Positions 9,193 through 19,474 of a stretch of 51,437 nt of DNA are shown one piece after another. Source of the DNA: Sistotremastrum niveocremeum HHB9708 (taxonomy: Eukaryota > Basidiomycota > Agaricomycetes > Sistotremastrales > Sistotremastraceae); contig KV419468.1 in the NCBI GenBank assembly GCA_001630475.1, positions 1 through 51,437 of the forward strand. The letters are read 5' to 3'. Both the position numbers and the translations under genes were made by a program. The first letter of the stretch is position 1. Every line of letters begins with the position of its first letter. Below the pieces are notes generated by a model. It was not told the origin of the DNA and searched no databases. It saw only the letters and a program-made list of their open reading frames with translations.

Positions 9193-9955
9193 GTGGCTTG
9201 CGGGTCTCTCAAACATCCTGCTCTACATCCCCGCTGCCATAATCGTCGTCAAGGCGCGCAAAACCACTCAAACCAGTCCCAATCATGACATAGAAAATTC
9301 AAGCACCTGCGACAAAGTATCATACGGAGGAGATCCGTATGCACGAAGTGTCGCTCTCAATATGTCACTGTAGGTATCAAAATTCCTCCGCGTTGCTTAA
9401 AAACTCAGATCGCACTACCCAGATATCCGATAGTGTATCTCATAACTGTATCGCTACGTTTCCTTTCCTCCGATAATTCATCGGCTCAGTGAGATTTAGA
9501 TAACTCCCATGTCTATCGCGCGCTATATTCAATTCGCTCACCCACAACGACCGACCCCCTTCGAGTACATCATAGCCGCCAGCTTCCTCTTTTCCTCCGC
9601 GGGAACATTCAACGCCATCCTATTCACGTTCACAAGACCGAACCTCGTACCCGGAAAATCCAAAGACGATCGTGAGGAAGAAGCACTCAGGCGACTCAAA
9701 CTGGAAAACTCGATGAAGCCCTCAAGCGAACTGATACTAGAGGGACAGATTTTATTTGTACGATATGTGCGAAGGAGCCTTCATTGGTGTATATGGATAC
9801 TGGATCTGAAGAGACGAAGATTAATGGAGATGCGGTGCGGTCGCAGGATCTGGCTAGGGTCATGGTGTTTGATGTCAGGGAGGATTATCGCGCTGACACG
9901 ATGCGTAGCTTGGGGCGAAGGAGGTCTTCGATATATTGAAATATCTCCGAGTTGA

Positions 9956-12120
9956 CGAAAGAAGTTATGATTACATGTACTAGTATTATCTGGATTTCTA
10001 TATGCGCGAGGGCGATGGGCGATGGAGATTTACTGAAATTGATTTCGCTTGTTTGTGTGTGAGAGAACGAGGTGGCATATCTGATTCTGGGAGTGGGACT
10101 TTGACCCCAAAGAAGAGGAAGGGGAAGAGAAGGGTCCGAGTTGGTGTTGAGCAATGAGTGTCAATGAGTTCGTGGTTGACTTTTTTACGGAGATAGATGG
10201 GGGATTCAAAGTAATGGCGAGGGTATATCAATATTAATATCATTTCCGTGTCGCGTCACCGTCGCGTGAGTGTCGTGGATGAAGCATGCTTAAGCCAGCA
10301 TTGCACTTAAATGTTTCGGGCGACGCCAACAAGAGATGGTCGGAAGCAGATATCATCGGTACCATATTCACGGAGGGTTTGAAAAAATCAAGGTTACATG
10401 AGTACTGTACAGCGACTCCAGAGGAGCATGTTTTCCAAAGGACTTAGAGATTACATGTTCAGGAACGACCCATGGACTCTGTCGCGACAGCGGCCAAAAG
10501 TCAATATTTCCTCGAATTCAAAATATTCACGAGTGGACATCATGAATTCTCAGCCTGCTCAGGGCACGCAAAAGAGTCTCGAACGCATCGATGACAAGGG
10601 AAGAAGAGCCAAATAGTTCGTTTCCAATTTGGTTGTTTTGCCTCGGTTGTGCGCATGCTCCAACCAGATGCTCAGGACTGGACTCGGCTCATCGTGCCGA
10701 AACACAGCAGCTAAAAGCCTGAAACAAGGTCAACAACTCCACAATGATACCATGATGATATAGATGATAGAGTTCAGCTCATTAGTACTCGAACTCTGGG
10801 GAAATGAAAAGTTACAAGGTTACTCAACTTTTGACTCGATCGCGAACAGATGAAGAGGTGATGGTGACCGATCGAGATGGCTAGATCCGGATTCTGGTGA
10901 AGTCGAATGGGATGACGTTCCTGAATCAGGAGCCAGAGCTTGTTTGAGCGTAACTCTCAGTCTAGACTCTGGGGACCGTGCTATTCTGTTTTCATAGATG
11001 ATCCATGGCTGGGCAAACGAGGCTGTGTCTAGGTGGTCGGTGTTCCTGAGATCATATCGTTCGCGATGGGACAGATAAGCCAGTCATGACCACAGTAAGG
11101 AGTGTTGGAGGGTTTGATCAGTAAGACGACGCCGATGTTATTGTTATGGAGTGTGCGTACCAAGTTGTACCCATACAGCCTTCGAAGATCCTAAAGATAG
11201 AAATCTGTGGCGCGACCAACCGCGAGAATAATGCTTCCCTGTAAATTTAAGCCACCTCACAATCGCTGGATTCGGTTCACGATAGATAGGGGAGATAGGT
11301 TGCAAATGGTGCGCAACGGAGGCGTAGGGGAAACGAGGTGGACTGAGCTTCAAGTTGACCTTCATCATTCTTTGGTACAGCAAAGAAAGGAGGTAGGTCG
11401 AACTATGTTTATCTCAAGGGCACAGTATTCGGCATAGATAGGGGCCCTAGCATACAGACTGCGAGGGCAGAGCGACGGGCCAACGGGATGCGTTAACGGG
11501 AACTCAGGGAGTCAGGGGCAAGGAGGCAGCGGACGCAGTCTCGAGAGGCTGTGGACTGGTTCAAGGAGAAATGACTGGCTGAAGGAGGGATGGCACACTC
11601 GCGGTACAGAGACGCATGAGGTTACCGGGGAGGTCGGTGATGGATTGGCGAATGACATGAGAAGTGGATGCGGCAGGTGAGGCGACTCGGATCGGGCTCG
11701 TAAGCATGGGAGAGATTCTCCGAGAGAACTGGCAACCAGGAGGAGCGCGACTCGAACGATCGAAACACAGGAGAAATCTCTCTTGTGAGCAAAGTAGTGA
11801 GCGCATCGGAGGAGAATGGCCTCATGATCGAGTCATTGAGCGATCCCGTTATCGATCACAGATGCCGTCTGCCAAACTGGCGGCATGTTCGATCGACTGC
11901 GGATGACATAAGCAAGGAACAATCTTTTGCTCCCGTTCCGCTCACAGGTCTGCACAACCAAGCAGCATGCGTACCAAGCTGTGCAAAATTTGCTCAACGC
12001 CAGGCACAATCGTCCATCCGTCCGGTCAAAACTATCGACGCATGGTTATCTCTTGCTTAGCCCCACTAGCAACCATCCGCACATCCTCACCCTCGTCCAA
12101 CCCGACCGTGCTTGACGCCG
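9956..12120. other. 2.2-kb intergenic region, no gene recognised
   Basis: Both strands contain only short, overlapping frames of low protein character. I see no motif, repeat end or RNA gene I can defend. The right part should hold the promoter of the receptor gene starting at 12121. Confidence 0.4.
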
Positions 12121-13863
12121 ATGGATTCCGCGACAGCGAATGCTAGTGCTATCAACTGGCAGTACAACGTGGCCAACTCAAGTGGATCATGGACATTCGG
12201 TATCCGTCTCGGCGTCGTATTCATGGTTCAGATCTCTTGTCTTTCGGCTATATCGGTCTCATGTCTCTTATGCTATATCACGGTATGCCATCATTGGGCT
12301 TGTCTCGAAACCGGTACTTACGACTGATGTTAGTGGCAAGAGATCAAATACTTTCGAGAACATAAGAAATGGCAAACACCCTCCCCTATACTCGTCTACT
12401 TCATCTCCCTGCTTTCTTCGGAATTCGTCCAAGCAGCCAGTGGAATCATCAGTAGTGTATGGGTACATCACGCTGTGCGTAACTAAATCCTCATTCTTCA
12501 TCATCTGCGTAGTATCTGATCATCGACTCGGAGCAGGGTGTCGTGGAAGGACCACTATGTACCGCCCAAAGCATCCTGAACCAAATGGGAGACGTCGGCG
12601 TCGCCCTAGGGTCCGTCCCCTCCTCCCCTCCCTGCCCATTACCACTAACCCAAACCACACAGAATCCTCGTACGTTCCCTTCCCCCCTCTTCCCCCTCCC
12701 CCTCCTCCATCCTCATTCCATCCCTCTCAAACACCTCCGATAGTCAATAGCAGTAACAACATGGGGCCTAATAGTGCGCAACTGGCGCTCCTCTCCCTCT
12801 CCAAAGATAGCACTTATAGTCGTCGCGATAATATGGAGTTTCGTGATTCTGGTGACGACGATTAGTCTTGGTGTACATCGGAATAAGGAAGATCCGTATT
12901 ATGGGAATACCAAATATTGTAAGTTCTCCTTTGCTTAGTTTACTTTGAGAGCCAGGGACTGATTTTTGGGCACTGGTAGGGTGTTGGATCAGATCACCTA
13001 CATATTGGAAAGACGGCGTCGGTACGTCCCCTCCCTCTCCCCCCTCCCTCTCCCCCCTCCCTCCCCCTATAAAATATATAACTAATTACTTCCGCAGGCC
13101 TCGAATACGCATTCATGTGGCTCGCAGGCCTCTCAAATATCCTCCTCTACGTCCCCGTCTCGCTCAAAATTTTCGGAACGTACTGGAACAAGCGACGCCG
13201 CGGTGTCGGCGGTGGTGCGGGTGCAGAGAGCGAGATTGATAAGGAGACGAAGGAGAGGGAGAATTCGATGAATAGGGTTGCTTTTCAGATGTCTTTGTAC
13301 GTCTCTCCTTCTTCCTCTCTTAACAATTCCCTCAACTGACAATGGCTAGATATCCCGTTATATACCTCATAACGGTACTTCCTCCCTCTCATTCCCCATA
13401 CCAACCACTAATCAGCGCTAATTGTACGTAGATAACCCCCCTCTCCATCTCCCGTTTCATGGAATTCGCCCGGCCCAACAACCCCCCTCCATTCATATTC
13501 ACAGCCTTCTCCGCCTGCCTATTCTACTCCTCCGGAATATTCAACGCTCTACTCTTCTCACTCACTCGGCCGGCTCTAATACCTAACAATCCCTTCGTAC
13601 ATAATCGGAGGACGGAATCGGAATATTCGAGAGATAGAGAGAGGTCGATGATGAGTAGGATGTTTGGGAGGAAGGAAAAGCTCCGACGAAAAGAATGGTT
13701 TTTGGAGACTGGGATGACGAGTACTGATATTGAGGATGAAGCTAAGGGAGATCTTGCTAATGTGAAAGTTGTTGAGGTACACGTAAGCAGTGTAAGTGAG
13801 AGGGACGAAGAGACCACCAGTACTGTGATTTCTGCTGGTGCTCCTCTTCGTTCTCTTACTTGA
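12121..13863 (+). CDS. Seven-transmembrane receptor-like protein (fungal GPCR type), 418 aa
   Basis: Nine exons by eye: 12121-12282, 12334-12474, 12537-12610, 12663-12669, 12744-12918, 12980-13021, 13098-13296, 13350-13374, 13432-13863; total 1257 nt, in frame. The start MDSATANASAINW is followed by helix 1 (GIRLGVVFMVQISCLSAISV). Helix 2 covers PILVYFISLLSSEFVQAASG; the conserved extracellular Cys is in GPLCTAQS; helix 3 follows with GVALGILSIAVTTWGLIV. Then ALIVVAIIWSFVILVTTISL, a loop with EDPYYGNTKYWCWI, EYAFMWLAGLSNILLYVPV, a basic/acidic cytosolic loop (KRRRG ... KETKERENSM), YPVIYLITITPLSISRFMEF and FIFTAFSACLFYSSGIFNAL. The C-terminal 90 residues are charged and cytosolic. The WCWI motif, Cys spacing and layout fit cAMP/glucose-receptor-like (Git3/CAR) fungal GPCRs. 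Ligand unknown. The broken paralogue is just upstream. Confidence 0.75.
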
Positions 13864-14054
13864 TCGAGCATATATGCATATATGTGAGTTGCGATGGGCC
13901 GGTTGGGATTTGTAGGAAGGTTATAAATTATTTACACGTCACAGGGGTTGATCCCTTTTTGTAATACTGTACAGTTCCAGTTGTTCAACTAGCTATGTAC
14001 CATATTTTCCAAAGCTACACAACCTTCTTCTAAATTGCACAAAAAATACAAACT
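13864..14054. other. Shared 3' region of convergent genes
   Basis: Only about 190 bp separate the stop codons of the receptor gene (plus strand) and the kinase gene (minus strand), so their 3'UTRs and polyadenylation sites must lie here or overlap. Confidence 0.6.
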
Positions 14055-15298
14055 TCACCAGACAAATCTCTCAGGCAAGAGCGTTCCCTTCTCAGAATCA
14101 CTCCCAGGACACCAATCATAAACCCCATCACAAACCCACCCCTCACGCTGCATAACTCCCCTAAAAAGACCTCTCAACATCTCATAATCCGGCGCATCCG
14201 CAAACTCCAACTCCCGACAATATCTCAGATACGTCAAAAATTCGTCCGGACATCCCTTACATATCTCAGCGAGTTTATCAGTATCTTTCATCTCTCCCAT
14301 TATTTTTAGTTTTGCGGGTATGTTGGGAGCGAGGAGGGATGTCCATGGCATGTGTCCTTTATGTAGCCAGATTAGGACGAAGGCGAGTGATTCTAGATCG
14401 TCTTTCCGGCCTTGCTCTTTCATTATACCATCATCAATAATATCTCAGCCGAGACTTTAGGAAATCGTACCATATCCGAGAAAAGCAGCTTGACTACAAT
14501 ACCTCGGCGCACCAATCGGCTCATACCCCTCTCTATACGGAATATGTTCACCCGTTATCACATCTTTATACAACCGCCCTAATCCGAAGTCGAAGAAGTA
14601 GACTAAGTGGGATTTTGGTCCGCGACCCATTGCGAGATTCTCAGGTTTTATATCGCGGCATAGGATACCTCTTGAGTGGATTGATTCGAGCGTCGATATC
14701 TGACTTCTCACGATCAGCCCTCAGTATCAAAAGATATGGCGAGGTTGAGAATGTCGCGCACCAATTGATCGGCGAGCATCAAAACAGATTTAAGGCTCAA
14801 TGTCCCTCTGCAGAAATACCGCAAAGTCTCCAACGTAGGTCCAAGAAGTTCCATAACCAACATATTCGTCCTACCCTCCTTGCCGAACCAATACACATTT
14901 GGGATACCCGTGCATCCTCTCAACACTTGATAAATCGCATGTTCGTATGGTAAGAGTTCGGTCTTTCCGTTTTGGTGGGTGGTGTCTTCGAATTTGATTG
15001 CTACTGGAGCTCCGGAGTGGAGGTGGACGGCGGAATATACTTGTCCTATAATGTGATGTGTTTGAAGATGAGCTTCTCGGGATTGAATGGTGTCAAGGAA
15101 TGGCTGACCGAAAGAACCGCCGCCTAGGGGAGCGAGTGTCTGATAACCACTAGCAGATCTATATGAGGGACCTCTACCGCGTTGCATAGCCATTTTTATA
15201 GGACTGGATAGTGGTTGCGGTTGTTCCGGACTCGGACTCGGACTGTTCGAGGAGGCTTCATCATGATTTTCAAGTTCTTCATTTTGAGGGATTGACAT
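14055..15298 (-). CDS. Casein kinase 1-like protein kinase, 354 aa
   Basis: Four exons on the minus strand: 15298-15109, 15045-14762, 14699-14471, 14416-14055; 1065 nt in frame. After a Ser/Pro-rich N-terminus of about 45 residues comes the glycine loop LGGGSFGQVYSAV, the VAIK lysine (PVAIKFED), the hinge region MLVMELLGPTLETL, the catalytic loop LCRDIKPEN, and the metal-binding DFG (FFDFGLGRLYKD). GAPRYCS fits the CK1 activation segment (GTARYAS in most members), and EQGRKDDLESL with LHKGHMPWTSL is the CK1 signature after it. The HRD histidine is replaced by cysteine, while Asp, Lys and Asn of the loop are kept, so activity is plausible. The kinase domain runs nearly to the C-terminus, so no long regulatory tail is present. 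It is divergently arranged with the first DUF6535 gene, 842 bp away. Confidence 0.85.
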
Positions 15299-16140
15299 CG
15301 AGATAGACAGTGATTTTGATTTTAGACCGATTATCAGGTATCAGAACTTGAAGCTATTAAGGGTGGGTCGGGATCACGGATTAACATGACTGAGGAACAA
15401 GGAAAAGCGGACCCGAGATGCCCGAACAGAATCCGGAACGGCACATCAGTTGTTCGGTTCCACTTGGTAGAAACAGGGGGAAGGTTCTATGGCTTTTGCA
15501 ACATTGTGATGACCATGGGCATGTCTATGAGTGCCAAGGAGAGTCAAAAAAGACGAAGCGATCAGGCCTCGCGAGGAAAATTACAAGGGAAAAAAACGGA
15601 GGAAAACCGCAGACCGGCGGATGCCGGTGACCGCTCTCCCCCGACTCATGCTCAGATCGATGCTTCAGCTTTTCTTCAGGCTTCAGGGATCAAAAGCAAT
15701 AGGTTCCAACGCAGTGCCGCATTTTTCTTTGATTCACAACGACTGAGCCGGCTCAACTGGCTGAGCATCTTCATCTGGATCTGCATTAGCTCAGGGACCC
15801 GATATTGATTTCGCACGGCGGATACGACCAAACTGGAGGCAAGATTAGGCTTTTTGACCCTTGCATGCTGTGCCTTACAAATGCATAAAGACTCACGAAA
15901 TCCTGAGCGGTCTTCGTAATTCTCGCATATGGTGCTTGTCCATCGAGGCAGAAATATTATGATTGGCTGATTGTATGTGCAGACGCTCACAAGGCATTGC
16001 CACGGTTATTGGGTTAAGGCACTGATACTATGTGCCCTCATACTGCGGACTTCTCGGTGTTGTCATTCCCATAATCCCTTCTACCTCTCACGCATCATCG
16101 CTCGACATCGTCTCCCATCGCCCATCCTCGTCACGGCCTG
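15299..16140. promoter_or_regulatory. Divergent promoter region between kinase and DUF6535 gene 1
   Basis: 842 bp between two start codons on opposite strands, with no convincing gene. The right end contains the DUF6535-type 5'UTR intron: donor GTGCTT at 15932, GATTGGCTGATT, acceptor ending at 15982 before ACGCTCA. The region presumably serves both genes. Confidence 0.5.
15932..15982 (+). promoter_or_regulatory. Conserved 5'UTR intron, gene 1
   Basis: Donor GTGCTT, branch-like GGCTGATT, acceptor GTGCAG before ACGCTCA; 51 nt. The motif ATTGG (15962-15966) also reads as an inverted CCAAT. Same arrangement precedes the five other copies; here it lies 158 nt before the ATG. Confidence 0.55.
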
Positions 16141-19100
16141 ATGATGGCTGATCCAGCTACCCAGTCCACGCTGAAAGAGCCATCTTGGTCTGCGATAAGC
16201 GACCTAGGCCAGAAATTCGATGTCATGATTGAATTGATGAAGTCCCACATCAGCATTGTCACGGAGCAGAGCAAGACGCAGGCAGAGCAAAGTCAGATCT
16301 TGAAAGATCACAGCAAGATGCTTGAAGCGCTGGAAAAGGACGCCACGAGAGGTATAGTCGCACCTTCTCATATGATACCAATGTATGTCCTGACCAGCCA
16401 ATAGATGATAAGCCCTTCGATGGAAGGGGGTTGAGAGACGAGTTGACGTGGGGTGCTTTGGATAAAGAAGCTTTGGCAAAGATCAAAGTCACTGTGGATG
16501 GATGGCGAGATTTGATGAACGTTTCGCTGATCTTCGTAAGTCATCGTGTACATTCCATCCGAATTTCAGCTCAAAGTACTCACGATTACCATCAGATCGC
16601 TCTCTTCTTGACAGTCGTCACGGCCTTCATCTCTCCCGTTATCCAGGCCTTCTCGACTCCTCCCAATGACTCCTCTTCAACATCCTCATCCTTAACAAGG
16701 CTACCACTTCCTCCAACTTCGCTCCAGCTTGTGGCTCTCTTCTACTACATGGCACTGATGGTCAGCGTAAGTGGCGTTCACCCGGCTTCCCTCTCAATCA
16801 AGATGCTGATCCGTCCATCAAAGATATTCAATTCAGTACTCTGCGTTCTCGGGATGCAGTGGGCCGGTAAGTTGCTCGCCACGCCAATCGGCAAAAGCAA
16901 CCTGGAGCGTACACTTCTTCGCGAACGACGAAAGGTGCTCGCCGAGCGCCGTCTTCTCCCGCTCATGGGTGTGTTATTCTGGACACTCCTCGCGTCCATC
17001 GCCTTCTTCGTCGCTGGATTCTTAATCCAATTTTGGGCCTTGTCCTTCTCATTCGATGGTCGAGCTCCGATCTTGATCGCTGGTGCTATCTCTGCTACGG
17101 CGATGGCGATCACCATTCTTGGCATCATCCTTGCTACGACGTATCATGCGACGGTGTATGAGAACTCGCCATTCGAAAGCCCCCTCAGCTCTGCTACGCG
17201 GGCAGCTTGGACGTACGTGAGGCATTCCCCTAGAATCAACCTATTCGATACGAGGTACTTGACTCGTTGGCTGCATCGCCAGCCGTCTACTTCGGGGGAA
17301 GTAGGACCCACTTCAGAAGCATCAGCGAAAGAATCTGCAGTGGTGCACCAGACTACACCCGAGACGATGGAAGAGCCCATCGAGCTTCTCCTGATTGAGA
17401 ACCAAAATGACACGGAGAATGTACAGGCGCTCAAGGCCTATGCACGTCTAGTCCTCAGTGCAAACAACGCGGAGGTGCTGGAAAGAGCAGTACCTTCATT
17501 TGCAATTGCGGAGTGGTATCAAGCTGGAACCGAGTTGTGGAATGTCTTTTTAGCCGTACGGGAGCGGTTCCTGGCGACGGATACGTCATTTCAAGTAAAG
17601 CAAACTGTGGACAAGCAGTTGGCATACTTTGTGGATTGGCAGCGATCGCGACGCGATATCATGAACCCAAGCGCGAGTCCAAGTCTCGAGAAGAACTCGA
17701 TTACCGACTGGTGCCGAGATCGGTGCTCTGATCTGGTTAATCGATCAGATGATTCTGAGCGCGAATTTTTCCCTTCTTTGGTTTTCTTCACTTCACTTGA
17801 ACCGAACAATAGCAATTTATGGTGGGAGTGGGACAGTTCATACGAAGAATGCGTTGCTCGAGTTCTCTCTTCCTTTGACCAAGAGGGAAAACCGGGACGC
17901 CGAGGACATGTCTTCGAATTAGCTATCAGGCACTGCACCAGTCTTCTCTTCCACGGAAGATCAGAGGATGTGACTCGTATTCTTTCTCACTGCAACAAAT
18001 CTTCACTTCTCCGTTCTTTGCTTCGGAATCCACACGTGCATTACCCTAAAATCAGCAAGATCTTTGAATTGATCACGCGCGGAAACGAACTAGCTATCCT
18101 GCAAGAGCTCGCTAACTTCTTCTCCGATCCCCAAATCATGGACATGAACCTCATACCCCACTCAGGATTCCCAAATCTAGTGGTTCTTGACTTCCTTGAT
18201 GCTCTCATTCCTTCCCTCCCCTCAAATTTCATTATTCCTCGATCCTTTGATCTTTCCCAAACACTGGCCCTTTTCATGCGCTTCAAAAAAAGGCTTGTGG
18301 TCTTGAATTCACGTCAGTGCAGAACACTTCTATACTACCTTGATCATGGTGGCTTTGAGGCGATCCGATCCCTCCGTTCCATGCATGATTTTTTGCAGCT
18401 CTGCCTCGTCCCAAGTGAGTGGGACCCGGATACTAATAATGCGGAGCGAGCTCGCTTTTACCTCTGTGAATATCACGAGGCTTTTACAGGTTTGTACTTC
18501 TGTTATGACATTGTCTCGTATGATACAACTTTTCTCTAGCACTCCCAGAAAGCTCTCAGTCACATTTTGATGATCTTTTCAATGCGCTTGCAACCCACAG
18601 AAATGACGAGACCTCGACAGTTTCCGAAGACAACTTTGTCGATGCTGTCAGAGAGTGCAATTCTCTCATCAAGGAGCACAAGCGAAGCGAGATACAGGAT
18701 ATCCTTTCCCGCGTGGACCACCTAAATCTTCTCGAATCATTCATTCAAAGTCCACATCTCCGCATTCACCACATATCCTCCCTCGTTTCTCGCATCATTG
18801 AAGGGAAAGAACTCATATATGTCCGTGATCTGGGCCCCATCATCGCCCATCTACCATCGCTGATGATTTGCGATCAATACATTCCAGTCATTGAATTCCT
18901 TGCTCATATTCTCAAGCTTCTGCCTTCCGAGTTTACTGCTCCTCGTGAACTAGATCTGTCCCGTTTAATCCCACTTTTCACTCAAAGTGAGCCAAATGAG
19001 GAAACTTGGCGCAAATACTCGGATACTCTGATGCAGTATTTGCATTGTGGTGCTTTTGATAGTCTGTCCGACCTGAACTCCGTTCGGCGTTTCCTGGACC

Positions 19101-19474
19101 TTTGCACAGAGACTGGCGGTCCGTTCAATTGGTGGAATTCTGCAGACAAAACGAGTGATTCTACTCGCGAACGAGCCACTGCGCTAAAGAACAAACTTCC
19201 TCCCATTGATTCTCGTGCGTAGACTTTCTTGCCAATTTATATCTCTCACTCACGATCCATTTGATGTTCAGCCAGTCCTGCCATCCTCCCTGATGCCGCC
19301 GCCGCAGTCGGATCAGATGATGCAAAAGCACTTTGTGTCCTTAGAGAAGAAAATCCTGAGTCAGCCACTCAAACACGTGCATTTTTCCAGCGGCTCAGAA
19401 ATATCTGGGACTGGACTCGGCGTACGGGGATTACGGGCGCATCTGAAGATGTGGAAAAGGCTATGAAGAAATAG
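16141..19474 (+). CDS. DUF6535-type four-helix membrane protein, array copy 1, 1018 aa
   Basis: Six exons: 16141-16351, 16405-16535, 16596-16766, 16824-18489, 18540-19214, 19272-19474; 3057 nt in frame. The N-terminus (about 1-70) is predicted coiled coil (IELMKSHISIVTEQSKTQAE ... LEALEKDATR). The DUF6535-like core follows: WGALDKEALAKIK, helix 1 VSLIFIALFLTVVTAFISPV, helix 2 LQLVALFYYMALMVSIFNSV with QWAG, a basic linker LERTLLRERRKVLAERR, helix 3 LFWTLLASIAFFVAGFLIQF, helix 4 AGAISATAMAITILGIILAT, then ENSPFESPLS. The remaining 700 residues are soluble and helical, with no known domain. This is the most divergent of the six copies; its N-terminal exon resembles copy 3. The ATG is doubled (MMADP); either could start. 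Family role unknown; it probably sits in an internal or plasma membrane. Confidence 0.8.

Larger units (their letters stand above)
2720..9939 (+). pseudogene. Broken 7TM (GPCR-like) receptor gene
   Basis: Paralogue of the intact receptor at 12121-13863. Exon pieces: 2720-2800 joined to 8418-8517 (split by the copia element), 8569-8610, 8657-8683 joined to 9201-9369 (split by a MITE), 9423-9447, and 9500 onward. With insertions removed it reads as the receptor's second half, including FAVHRNKAEPYYGNTGYWCW, IRSPTYWKAGIGLEYAWMWL, AGLSNILLYIPA and YPIVYLITITPMSIARYI. The WCWI and EYAWMW segments are typical of fungal cAMP/glucose-receptor-like 7TM proteins. The exons for the first three helices are not found upstream, where a MITE nest lies. 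In the last exon the frame matching the paralogue's acidic tail (TGSEETKINGDAVRSQDL, stop 9937-9939) is shifted from the membrane-segment frame near 9750, suggesting a frameshift or an unrecognised intron. Two insertions, a missing 5' half and a probable frameshift make it a pseudogene. Confidence 0.8.

Noticed and set aside
9509-9955. Independent 148-residue gene starting at 9509
   Set aside because: MSIARYIQF... is the last exon of the broken receptor, aligned to the intact paralogue at 13432.
11144-12060. Overlapping medium-length frames on both strands as genes
   Set aside because: Several frames overlap on opposite strands, none has a motif or splice-linked neighbour, so chance is more likely.
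16405-18539. A single-exon DUF6535 gene 1 starting inside the long frame (ATG near 16431)
   Set aside because: The frame reads through introns whose lengths happen to keep it open. Comparison with the other copies shows the introns at 16536-16595 and 16767-16823 and an upstream exon 1.
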